A DNA stretch of 7,206 bases from Cloacimonetes bacterium UBA6081 (lineage in GTDB: Bacteria > Cloacimonadota > Cloacimonadia > Cloacimonadales > Cloacimonadaceae). Under the pieces are notes generated by a model. That model was not told the origin of the DNA. It searched no databases and worked only from the letters and a program-made list of their open reading frames with translations. Where the stretch lies: contig DIXL01000067.1 in assembly GCA_002428685.1 (NCBI GenBank), positions 1 to 7,206 on the forward strand, read 5' to 3'. How positions within the stretch are numbered: position 1 is the first letter of the stretch; each line of letters opens with the position of its first letter. Of this stretch, positions 1 through 5,981 are shown in pieces. The translations under genes were made by a program, and so were the position numbers.

Positions 1-67
1 TACACAGCAAAACACTCCAAACCATAAAGCTACCTCCAAAAAGAAGAAAACCCACAAACTGAGGCAC

Positions 68-139
68 GTTCAGAATAGTCCTGTTTTCTGCAGCCTCCGT
101 TTTAACCCAAAAACGACCGGAGGCCGGTTCAGAACAGTC
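68..139. repeat. Direct repeat pair GTTCAGAAyAGTC
   Basis: GTTCAGAATAGTC at 68-80 and GTTCAGAACAGTC at 127-139 differ at one base. The second copy lies inside the first long inverted-repeat unit. GTTCAG also occurs at 522-527, and its complement CTGAAC at 502-507 and 513-518. No function is assigned. Confidence 0.5.
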
Positions 140-211
140 AGGCTACACCGTAATTGTGAGCTGGCCTGAAGCTGAGAGTTGCAACCCAGGGGGTCGTTTT
201 TGGGTCAAAAC
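99..211. repeat. Inverted-repeat unit 1 (20-bp arms, one mismatch)
   Basis: Arms 99-118 and 192-211 are complementary at 19 of 20 positions; the exception is an A/C mismatch at 104/206. The core is ACCCAAAAACGACC facing GGTCGTTTTTGGGT. The arms are separated by 73 bases. The left arm also sits in the loop of a smaller hairpin formed by GCCTCCG (93-99) and CGGAGGC (118-124). No transposase or T-tract terminator is associated with it. It could be a MITE-like remnant or the stem of a structured transcript. Confidence 0.75.
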
Positions 212-224
212 AAAAGAGTGGCAC

Positions 225-338
225 CCGTTTTGACTCACAATTTTCACACGCCCTCACATTGCAAAGTTTCCTCTCACCGCAAACCCATCCAACTGAGCAT
301 TAGGCTACTCTCTCACTGAAAATTGTGAGTTAAAACGG
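225..338. repeat. Inverted-repeat unit 2 (22-bp arms, one G-T pair)
   Basis: Arms 225-246 and 317-338 match over 22 positions. The only exception is G232/T331, which would be a G-U pair in RNA, so the stem would be uninterrupted. The arms are 70 bases apart, and the unit is 114 bp against 113 bp for unit 1. Both units begin with a GTTTT(A/G)A motif. The left arm can also pair with unit 1: 201-211 with 227-237, 11 pairs including one G-U. The two units could therefore form competing structures if transcribed together. Confidence 0.75.
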
Positions 339-374
339 AAATTATATATGCACCGGTTGTTAGCTTTTTGAACT

Positions 375-392
375 TAATGAGTGCTCTCATTA
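375..392. repeat. Short hairpin TAATGAG-TGCT-CTCATTA
   Basis: A perfect 7-bp stem (375-381 with 386-392) encloses the 4-base loop TGCT. There is no following T-tract, so it does not look like an intrinsic terminator. It may simply be a dyad. Confidence 0.4.
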
Positions 393-511
393 CACCCAGC
401 AGGGAATAATCGTAATTTGGGGTTGGGCTTTGGTATCGGGTAGTCCAGAGCCACAGAGTCTCCCTCCTTAATCATTATGCTGCCCACACCCGGCAACTAA
501 GCTGAACCTAT

Positions 512-528
512 CCTGAACTAAGTTCAGG
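512..528. promoter_or_regulatory. 17-bp palindrome, possible operator
   Basis: CCTGAACT and AGTTCAGG are perfect inverted copies around a single central A at 520. The loop is too small for a stable RNA hairpin, so a dimeric DNA-binding protein site is the more natural reading. The site lies about 150 bases upstream of the gene at 676, in a stretch with further partial copies (CTGAAC at 502-507; TTCAGGTTAG at 524-533 followed by TTCGGGTTAG). No regulator gene is nearby. Confidence 0.35.
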
Positions 529-675
529 TTAGATTCGGGTTAGTGGCCGCATAGGCTGCTGATAGTGACCAAGGGGCAAGAGACGGCAGCTTGGCTTTGG
601 CGATTATTTTAGGCAATTGTGATTATATCTTGACAATAAAGACAGCTTGTTGGAGCATGCCCTTGGGAGATAATT

Positions 676-1389
676 ATGCACAAATATCTGTTTCTGCTGA
701 TTGCAATTGCTTGTAGCTGGGGCTTGTTGGTAGCCCAGACAAGTTCAGAACCCGAGAAAGCGCGTTTTGAGTGGGGTGTGCAGTATGGTTTTAACCTCAG
801 CAATTTTGATAATTCCCTTTTGGAGAACTGCAAAGATAGGGTTCTTGCCGATCTCTTGGGAGGCTTTGCTATCCGCTACACACTGAGTGACGTTACGGCA
901 GTGCGGACAGAGCTGATTTTGGATAGAGTGCGCAGCTACATAAAATCCGATCATCCTTACCCCTATGTGTTTCAAAGCAAAAGTACTTTCAAATCTACCC
1001 GTTTGAAACTGCCCGTGTGCGTGGAGTTCAGAGGGGCTGGAAAAGCTCCGGATGTTCGTCCCATCTTTGGCATAGGTGGATATATGGCTATTCCGCTTAG
1101 TGCGGACATGAAGGAAGATTTTGATTATCAAAGCGGCAACACCAACACGGGATATATAGATATAAAGGAGGATTACCCTCAGTTCATTCCGGGGGTTCAG
1201 ATCCGGTTGGGGATCAATCATAAACATTCCTTCTGGCAAATCCGCTACAATCATGATTTGGTCAGCTTGAAACACCCGCAACTGGATGTGGGCAGTTTGC
1301 AGTATCACAATGTGGAATTTATCTTAGGTATAATAGGCCTAAAAGGCTGGCTGGAAGATATGTCGCCCTCCTCACGGGCTGGAAAATAG
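676..1389 (+). CDS. Exported outer-membrane beta-barrel protein (PorT-like), hypothetical
   Basis: This 237-residue protein has a clear Sec signal peptide: a basic start, a hydrophobic stretch at about residues 4-19, and probable cleavage after Ala20 in LLVAQ. The mature part reads as alternating amphipathic strands with many aromatic ends. It has the WGVQYGFNLSNF opening, a central PIFGIGGYMAIPL segment, and later strands such as FIPGVQIRLGINHK and FWQIRYNHDLVSL, as in small outer-membrane barrels of the PorT-like/OmpA-barrel type common in the FCB group. The ATG is supported by GGGAGA at 665-670, five bases upstream. The likely location is the outer membrane. The role is unknown; it may be a structural or assembly barrel. 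It is transcribed toward the lipoprotein gene at 1653-2642, so the two converge on a repeat element. The barrel family is assigned by eye, and no enzymatic motif is seen. Confidence 0.82.
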   Translation: MHKYLFLLIAIACSWGLLVAQTSSEPEKARFEWGVQYGFNLSNFDNSLLENCKDRVLADLLGGFAIRYTLSDVTAVRTELILDRVRSYIKSDHPYPYVFQSKSTFKSTRLKLPVCVEFRGAGKAPDVRPIFGIGGYMAIPLSADMKEDFDYQSGNTNTGYIDIKEDYPQFIPGVQIRLGINHKHSFWQIRYNHDLVSLKHPQLDVGSLQYHNVEFILGIIGLKGWLEDMSPSSRAGK

Positions 1390-1414
1390 CTTGGAACTGA
1401 AGTAAAAGAACATG

Positions 1415-1594
1415 ATAGGCGCACCGGATTGGACGGATAGGACGGACTGACGCGGATTAATGAATTTATGATGTTTTGGAACTACAAAGACCAACCAGAG
1501 AGGGAACAACGGAAATACTACTCCACAGAGTAACCCTTTTGTTAGTAAGTTAATCCGTGTAAACCCGATTGATCCACCAAATCCGTGTGCCTAT
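1415..1594. repeat. MITE-like element with imperfect 46-bp terminal inverted repeats
   Basis: The left arm (1415-1460) and right arm (1550-1594) are imperfect inverted copies. Both ends match closely: ATAGGCGCACCGGATT against ATAGGCACACGGATTT at the outside, and CGCGGATTAA against CACGGATTAA at the inside. About 90 bases lie between them, with no transposase coding. The left arm also contains GGACGGA twice, nine bases apart (1431-1437, 1440-1446). The element fills the space between two convergent gene ends (1389 and 1653). There it could act as a transcribed hairpin that blocks read-through. A right-arm copy recurs at 2932-2975, so it belongs to a dispersed family. Similar CGGATTAA/ATCCGTGT repeats are scattered through many bacterial genomes. 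Confidence 0.65.
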
Positions 1595-1652
1595 TAGCAA
1601 TAATTCAGAGAAAAACGGGGGGGAGCATAATACTCTTTGGCCTTACCCACGG

Positions 1653-2642
1653 CTACAGATCATTGGTGTGTTTTTGGGTGTGAGCACTAAATAAAATTTT
1701 GTCTCCATCGCTTCTTACGAAAATGTTACTGATATCATCCAGAAACCAGTTGTCTGGATTAATTCCATCGGTTAACAGGACATCGTTTCCGGTATATAGA
1801 TCATAACTTCGTAAATCACTAAGGCCATGTCTTTTGCTGGAGTAGAACAGTTTGGATTCGGTAGGAGAAAAGCATAAAGTGTAGCAATTGGCAATTTCAA
1901 TAATCCGTTGTTCTTCACAGTCATATACTTGGGCAAGAAAACCATAAGAAGTCCAAACTCCATAAAAAGCAAAATAACGCAGGTTTGGACTGACACTAAA
2001 AAATGAATTGATTCCTTCCGCTTTCATCAACAGAATGGGAGTGGTGCCCATTTCATCCAGCACATAAAGATTGTCATCGGCAAACACATAAAACTTATCC
2101 TGAAGGCTGTTATACAAAGCATATTGAGCCTCCCGCCAGATTGGAAACTCTACTAACTCTCTGCTGGTTCTATTGAAGCGGTGGATAAATCCAGGGCTGA
2201 CCATAGTGATGTAGTTGCCGCAATTGGAAAGCGAGGGGTTGATTAAATCCTTATCATTATTGGGCGTAACATTTTGCAGAGAGGTTCCGCTAAAAGTGCA
2301 AGAATATAGATCACCACTACCACAAAAAAACAAGGAGTCTTGCGAGGGAATGGTAATAATGTATCTGCTGTGTGAGCAATTCAGGTCTGAGGGCGTGATA
2401 TCATGATCCAATTGCTCACCCATCCCCCGGAAACCTATATGATAACCGGACGTAAAGATCTGAGTATCGGACACATAAAACGTCTCGTCGGGCAGTTGCA
2501 TGGACGTCATCTGCGAAAACTCATTACCATTGGGCTTGATTGAACAGGTTCTATAGTATTGTAGATAATCATGAGGATCAAAGCATCCCGCAATGAACAC
2601 AAGGAGGACAGGCAAGCAAAGGAATAGCTTCCTGTAACGCAT
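1653..2642 (-). CDS. Lipoprotein with probable beta-propeller (TolB/WD40-like), unknown function
   Basis: This 329-residue protein starts with a lipoprotein signal: MRYRK, a hydrophobic stretch at residues 6-18, and lipobox FIAGC with acceptor Cys20. It should be lipid-anchored in the envelope. The body is made of repeated beta-rich blocks of about 40-50 residues. Examples are the DSLFFCGSGDLYSCT segment, DKFYVFADDNLYVLDE, FFSVSPNLRYFAFYG, LCFSPTESKLFYSSK, and the final NIFVRSDGDKILFSA. The 'SP…ykLFYSS' pattern resembles TolB/WD40-type propeller blades. No catalytic motif is visible. A near-perfect Shine-Dalgarno (AGGAGGTG, complement of 2647-2654) lies a few bases before the ATG. It is not closely linked to a partner: 368 bases separate it from the lyase gene upstream. 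A binding or scaffold role is inferred only from the fold. Confidence 0.88.
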   Translation of the reverse strand: MRYRKLFLCLPVLLVFIAGCFDPHDYLQYYRTCSIKPNGNEFSQMTSMQLPDETFYVSDTQIFTSGYHIGFRGMGEQLDHDITPSDLNCSHSRYIITIPSQDSLFFCGSGDLYSCTFSGTSLQNVTPNNDKDLINPSLSNCGNYITMVSPGFIHRFNRTSRELVEFPIWREAQYALYNSLQDKFYVFADDNLYVLDEMGTTPILLMKAEGINSFFSVSPNLRYFAFYGVWTSYGFLAQVYDCEEQRIIEIANCYTLCFSPTESKLFYSSKRHGLSDLRSYDLYTGNDVLLTDGINPDNWFLDDISNIFVRSDGDKILFSAHTQKHTNDL

Positions 2643-2679
2643 TATCCACCTCCTGGTAGGTTTCGATTATCCATGGAAC

Positions 2680-2708
2680 AATGAATAATCACTTAGTTTT
2701 TTTGTCAA
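2680..2708 (-). promoter_or_regulatory. Possible promoter of the lipoprotein gene
   Basis: On the minus strand a perfect TTGACA (complement of 2703-2708) is followed, 17 bases later, by TTCATT (complement of 2680-2685). The latter is a poor -10, matching 3 of 6 positions. The distance to the ATG at 2642 is reasonable. The -35 alone carries the call. Confidence 0.3.
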
Positions 2709-2931
2709 GCAAATACAACTGACTTACAAACTCGCATCCCCCTATATTTCACATCTACAGAAAAGACAAAGTTTCTAATGTTAATAGTAACAAGGATTTG
2801 ACGGAATAAACTGATGCACACTGATAGTTGTGTTTGTGTTATTTGTTTAAAGAATCCCGAACTCCAAAAAGGGAGCAAAAAAGCAGAATTCAACTTGATT
2901 AAGCAGCATCTGAGGCTCATTTCAGCAAAAA

Positions 2932-2975
2932 TAACCGTGTTAATCCGCTATTTCCGCCCAATCCGTGTGCCTATT
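2932..2975. repeat. Second copy of the ATCCGTGT repeat arm
   Basis: AATCCGTGTGCCTATT at 2960-2975 is identical over 16 bases to 1580-1595, the outer end of the right arm of the element at 1415-1594. TTAATCCG (2940-2947) also matches the inner end of that arm. The stretch between is shorter by about ten bases. Like the first copy, it sits just beyond the stop codon of a gene, here the lyase gene whose stop is at 3011-3013. Confidence 0.7.
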
Positions 2976-3010
2976 CGTTTTTTTGGGGTTATGCCACAAT
3001 ACAATTACCT

Positions 3011-4189
3011 TTATACTAATTGCAGAGCTTGCTCCAAATCCTCAATCAGGTCTGCGACATCTTCTATGCCAACCGATAAGCGCACCAAATCATCGGTAAT
3101 GCCGGCTGCTAACTTGTCCGCTGCGCCAACCTTGGAATGGGTCATGGAGGCTGGATGCTGAATAAGCGTTTCTATGCCACCCAACGAAACTGCCAAAGCG
3201 GCTAATTTGACATTGTTCATAAGGGTTGCACCGGAATCAAAGCCCCCTTTTACCCCAAAGGAGATCATGGCTCCCGGACCGCTTTGCTGCCTTTTAGCCA
3301 GTTCATGCTGAGGATGGGATACTAAGCCTGGATAGCGCACCCAGGCTATTTTGGGGTGTTTTTCCAGGTAATCTGCCAAGATGATAGCATTCTGCTGCGC
3401 TCTTTCTATCCGTAAAGCCAGGGTTTTTAACCCACGGGTAACCAAGTACGCCTGATGGGGATCCATACACGGCCCCATCTGGGTCATAACGCCATACAGC
3501 AGTTTATGGTCTTCGGGAGTTTTGGTAACAATAACACCACCAACCACATCGGCATGGCCATTGATGAATTTGGTGATGGAATGCAGCACAATATCTGCAC
3601 CCAGGGCAAGAGGCTGCTGCAAATATGGCGAGCAGAAGGTGTTATCCACCACCAGTAAAATTCCGCGGCTCTTAGCCAGTTTTGCACAAGCGGCAATATC
3701 GGTGATGGCGATGGTGGGATTGGCAGGGGTTTCGATGTAAAGAATTTTGGTATTAGGCTTTAGGGCTGCTTCCACCAGGGCAATATCGGAGGTTTCCACA
3801 AAGCTGGATTCCACCCCAAAACGGGAAAAATGTTTTTCCAAAACCCCGCGGGAAGGGCCATACACCGCTGCTGAAGAAACAATATGGCTGCCAGCTGCCA
3901 AGTATGCCATATATACCGTGGTTACGGCAGCCATGCCACTGGCTACTGCGATGCCGCCAAAACCACCTTCCAGGCTGGCTACAGAGTTTTCCAAGCTCCG
4001 GATGGTGGGATTCCCCAAACGGGTATAAATATAGCCATCTGCCTCTCCGGAGAAACAATCTGCCCCGTGCTGGGCATTTTTGAAAGCGAAGGTGGAAGTT
4101 TGATAAATAGGCGGAGTAACTGCCAGATATTTATCGTCGAAATGTGCCCCATGCACCATGCGGGTAAAGAAACCGTGCTTGCTTTTCAT
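3011..4189 (-). CDS. megL: Methionine gamma-lyase-type PLP enzyme (Cys/Met metabolism family)
   Basis: This 392-residue protein is full length for the trans-sulfuration PLP family. It most resembles methionine gamma-lyase (also called mdeA), which splits L-methionine into methanethiol, 2-oxobutanoate and ammonia in the cytoplasm. Visible landmarks are YTRLGNPT (Tyr55, Arg57: PLP phosphate contact from the neighbouring subunit), SGMAA at 84-88, Tyr110 stacking on the cofactor, and ETPANPT at 153-159. Further on are Asp182 in DNTF, the Schiff-base Lys207 in HSITKFINGH, LGGIETLIQHPASMTH at about 336-351, and Arg370 binding the substrate carboxylate. The ETPANPT, SLGG(I/C)E(T/S)LIQHPASMTH and AGITD…RLSVGIED blocks favour the lyase over cystathionine gamma-synthase. 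One oddity is that the Cys of the lyase YGCT motif is replaced by Pro112 (YGPS), so cystathionine or homocysteine lyase activity remains possible. AAAGGA lies six bases before the ATG. The gene appears monocistronic. Confidence 0.95.
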   Translation of the reverse strand: MKSKHGFFTRMVHGAHFDDKYLAVTPPIYQTSTFAFKNAQHGADCFSGEADGYIYTRLGNPTIRSLENSVASLEGGFGGIAVASGMAAVTTVYMAYLAAGSHIVSSAAVYGPSRGVLEKHFSRFGVESSFVETSDIALVEAALKPNTKILYIETPANPTIAITDIAACAKLAKSRGILLVVDNTFCSPYLQQPLALGADIVLHSITKFINGHADVVGGVIVTKTPEDHKLLYGVMTQMGPCMDPHQAYLVTRGLKTLALRIERAQQNAIILADYLEKHPKIAWVRYPGLVSHPQHELAKRQQSGPGAMISFGVKGGFDSGATLMNNVKLAALAVSLGGIETLIQHPASMTHSKVGAADKLAAGITDDLVRLSVGIEDVADLIEDLEQALQLV

Positions 4190-4221
4190 GTGTGATCCTT
4201 TGTTAAAACTTCATTTTGACC

Positions 4222-4250
4222 CTGTTAGATTTGAAGGGGAAAAAAGTCAA
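4222..4250 (-). promoter_or_regulatory. Possible promoter of the methionine gamma-lyase-type gene
   Basis: On the minus strand, TTGACT (complement of 4245-4250) and TAACAG (complement of 4222-4227) are separated by 17 bases. The -35 matches 5 of 6 and the -10 only 3 of 6. It lies 30-60 bases before the start codon, and no operator or riboswitch was recognised around it. Confidence 0.3.
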
Positions 4251-4348
4251 GCGGAAAGGCGGAGATGAATGTGCAGCAAAGAGGAGACCGGCAGCACGGC
4301 AGAATTGCTGATTGCAAGTTTGCTGGACGAAAAAGGGGGATAGGTTTA

Positions 4349-5014
4349 TTAAAACTCGAAAGTTGCCTTGATTACAGGGAAGAAATATAAATCATCAGTA
4401 GATACACCCGTGGGGCGGATTCCTCCCAGATCCCAGGCTATATTATTACCCTTGAAGCGGAAACCAAAGCTTACTATTGCATCCAAATCATCACTTAATT
4501 CATCTATGACAGTTCCATACTCAAACATGATGGCTACCTTCCTGCCCAGATCTTTGCGAACTCCGGCAAAGATGACAGGAGAATCCATTCCCTCTTCATT
4601 ATTCCAGGCATATAAAGCTCCCAAATGGAGGCTTTGAGCGGGTCTGCCAATGCTCAATACATTTCCGGCAGAAAACACTTGGGAATCGGGTGTCAAAGAG
4701 ATAAAAACAGCTGATTGGACATATCCCTTTTTTAGGTATCGCTGTTTTGCGCCAAGCGTGATAGACTTTTCAAAACCCTCGAAAAATGGCATTACAGACA
4801 TCCCGCTTATATGTGTGCTATTTGTGGGGGCGTAGGCATATTGAAGAACCAACACTTCATAATTTGTTAATGAAGACGAACCCCTGGGCATTGTGTATGC
4901 TGTGGGAAGCAGCATCAGAGATTGATCTCCCGGCATATAACCATCTGCTTCCTGAGCAGATAAGCATAGTGTAAACCATACTGCCACTATCAATAACAAG
5001 GTTTTCAGTCTCAT
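4349..5014 (-). CDS. Exported outer-membrane beta-barrel protein, hypothetical
   Basis: With the preferred ATG at 5014 the product is 221 residues. It has a Sec signal peptide (MRLK, a hydrophobic run at 6-18, cleavage after Ala20 in LSAQ). The rest is amphipathic strand-rich sequence such as LTNYEVLVLQYAYAP, KSITLGAKQRYLKKG, YVQSAVFISLTP, PVIFAGVRKDLG and VAIMFEYG. It ends in FFPVIKATFEF, with the terminal Phe typical of outer-membrane barrels recognised by the BAM complex. An in-frame GTG at 5029 would add five residues, but it has only an A-rich stretch in front. The ATG at 5014 has GAGG nine bases upstream and puts the basic residues right before the hydrophobic core. A divergent promoter region separates it from the operon at 5248. 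The role is unknown: no pore, enzyme or receptor family can be named by eye. Confidence 0.87.
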   Translation of the reverse strand: MRLKTLLLIVAVWFTLCLSAQEADGYMPGDQSLMLLPTAYTMPRGSSSLTNYEVLVLQYAYAPTNSTHISGMSVMPFFEGFEKSITLGAKQRYLKKGYVQSAVFISLTPDSQVFSAGNVLSIGRPAQSLHLGALYAWNNEEGMDSPVIFAGVRKDLGRKVAIMFEYGTVIDELSDDLDAIVSFGFRFKGNNIAWDLGGIRPTGVSTDDLYFFPVIKATFEF

Positions 5015-5063
5015 CACCTTAATCCTCACATTCTTTTTTTTGAAGTTATTACCATCTAAAAAG

Positions 5064-5093
5064 CATATAAAAGCAAGCTGTGTTATTTGTCAA
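5064..5093 (-). promoter_or_regulatory. Promoter of the barrel protein gene (divergent)
   Basis: The minus strand shows a perfect TTGACA (complement of 5088-5093), then 18 bases, then TATATG (complement of 5064-5069, 4 of 6 matches). It lies in an A/T-rich stretch 50-80 bases before the start codon at 5014. Its -35 lies within about 35 bases of the -35 of the oppositely directed promoter at 5128-5156. Confidence 0.45.
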
Positions 5094-5127
5094 ATGATAT
5101 TTAGCGGGAAGAGCCAGCAAAAAGTAC

Positions 5128-5156
5128 TTGACACAAAGGATAAGATGAAAGACAAT
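5128..5156 (+). promoter_or_regulatory. Promoter of the sorting-domain/variable-protein operon
   Basis: A perfect TTGACA at 5128-5133 is followed after 17 bases by GACAAT at 5151-5156 (4 of 6 -10 matches). Transcription would begin near 5163, leaving a leader of about 85 bases. The leader contains a small 6-bp dyad, TGAGGA/TCCTCA (5194-5199 with 5210-5215). No upstream regulator is seen. Confidence 0.45.
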
Positions 5157-5247
5157 GTCTCCGGTCGCTTGACCTTATATAGAGTGTAAGAACTGAGGAT
5201 TATAGGATGTCCTCAAATAACCCGAGAAATAACAACAAGGAGAACTA

Positions 5248-5970
5248 ATGAAACGCATGTTACTTGCCTCGGTCCTGCTGCTCTTGTGCACAGGAACTTT
5301 ATTTGCCCTCACCGGCTTTGGTGAATCCGGTACCTTTGAGATCAGCGAGGGTACCCTACCGGTAGAATTATCATTTTTTGGCGCCGAGCTTATCTGGCAA
5401 AACAGTGTGCGCCTGAGCTGGGTGACGCAGTCCGAAACGGGTCTGTATGGTTACTATATCTATCGCGGTAACAGCAGCGTACTGAGCACCAGCAGCCTGA
5501 TATCAGAGCTGATAGTCCCTACCAATACCTCCAGCCAGACATACTATATCTATGATGATAAAGAGATTAGCCAAAGCGGAAGGTACTTCTACTGGCTATA
5601 CAGCCAGGAACTCGATGGCAACGGTACATACCATGGACCCGTCTCTATCATGGTTAATTTGGAAGGGCAGCCAGGCTCGCCAGATATTCCGCTGCATACA
5701 GGTTTGCAGACTATCTACCCCAATCCCTTCAATCCCAGCACCACCATTAGTTATCAAGTGGAGGGTCCCGGTCAGGTAGAACTGAGCATCTATAACACCC
5801 GGGGGCAGATAGTGCGGACTTTTAGCCGCCATCATGCCACTAAAGGATGTTTTAACCTGCTGTTTGATGGCAAAGACTCCAGCGGCAATAGTCTCTCCAG
5901 CGGTGTGTATCACGTGGTAATGAGCAGCGGCAAACAGGTCTCAAATCAAAAAATGGTACTCATGAAGTAA
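5248..5970 (+). CDS. Exported protein with fibronectin-like domain and C-terminal sorting (FlgD-Ig/T9SS type A-like) domain
   Basis: This 240-residue protein has a signal peptide (MKRM, a hydrophobic stretch to about 19, cleavage near Ala20). Residues 37-137 begin TLPVELSFFGAEL and continue with SVRLSWVTQSETGLYGYYIYRG. This is the 'LPVEL…v.LsW.T.sE.n..gf.IyR' fibronectin-type module that often precedes sorting tails in FCB bacteria. Residues 150-240 are the C-terminal domain: YPNPFNPSTTISYQV at 157-171, then VELSIYNTRGQIVRTF, and SGVYHVVMSSGKQVSNQKMVLMK at the end. This is typical of FlgD-Ig-like/type IX sorting tails, so the protein is probably sent to the cell surface. AAGGAG at 5237-5242 lies five bases from the ATG. 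The next gene starts 11 bases after the stop, so the two are almost certainly cotranscribed. A role as scaffold, anchor or partner of the downstream variable protein is inferred from the context only. Confidence 0.93.
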   Translation: MKRMLLASVLLLLCTGTLFALTGFGESGTFEISEGTLPVELSFFGAELIWQNSVRLSWVTQSETGLYGYYIYRGNSSVLSTSSLISELIVPTNTSSQTYYIYDDKEISQSGRYFYWLYSQELDGNGTYHGPVSIMVNLEGQPGSPDIPLHTGLQTIYPNPFNPSTTISYQVEGPGQVELSIYNTRGQIVRTFSRHHATKGCFNLLFDGKDSSGNSLSSGVYHVVMSSGKQVSNQKMVLMK

Positions 5971-5981
5971 GGGAGGACAAG

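Larger units (their letters stand above)
1..675. other. Long intergenic region rich in inverted repeats, no gene seen
   Basis: No open frame of useful length with a ribosome binding site is visible on either strand before the gene starting at 676. The stretch carries two neighbouring long inverted repeats (99-211, 225-338), a 13-base direct repeat (68-80 and 127-139), a small hairpin (375-392) and a 17-bp palindrome (512-528). No tRNA- or rRNA-like sequence was recognised. A TTGACA hexamer at 630-635 has only a poor -10 match at the right distance (GAGCAT, 653-658). It would leave an untranslated leader of about ten bases, so the promoter of the 676 gene is not settled. The region may hold a structured RNA or a decayed mobile repeat. 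Confidence 0.6.
2643..3010. other. Intergenic region with promoter candidate and repeat arm
   Basis: This 368-base gap lies between two minus-strand genes. Near the lipoprotein gene it has the ribosome binding site (2647-2654) and a possible minus-strand promoter. Near the lyase gene it contains the dispersed repeat arm at 2932-2975. A weak match to the other arm of that repeat (GGATTTGACGGA, 2794-2805) suggests a degraded full-length copy of about 180 bp. An open plus-strand frame from 2814 runs into antisense of the lyase gene and is not believed. Confidence 0.55.

Noticed and set aside
99..338. CRISPR array
   Set aside because: The repeats are inverted pairs with only two units, not regularly spaced direct repeats with unique spacers, and no cas gene is seen.
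745..1308. 187-codon minus-strand open frame
   Set aside because: It is antisense to the signal-peptide barrel gene at 676-1389, which has a good ribosome binding site and typical composition; the reverse frame shows no recognisable protein.
2814..3161. 115-codon plus-strand open frame
   Set aside because: It runs through the dispersed repeat arm at 2932-2975 and then antisense through the conserved C-terminus of the lyase gene, and the peptide looks like no known family.
5015..5029. GTG start at 5029 for the barrel protein
   Set aside because: There is only an A-rich sequence before it and no Shine-Dalgarno, while the ATG at 5014 has GAGG nine bases upstream and gives a standard signal peptide.
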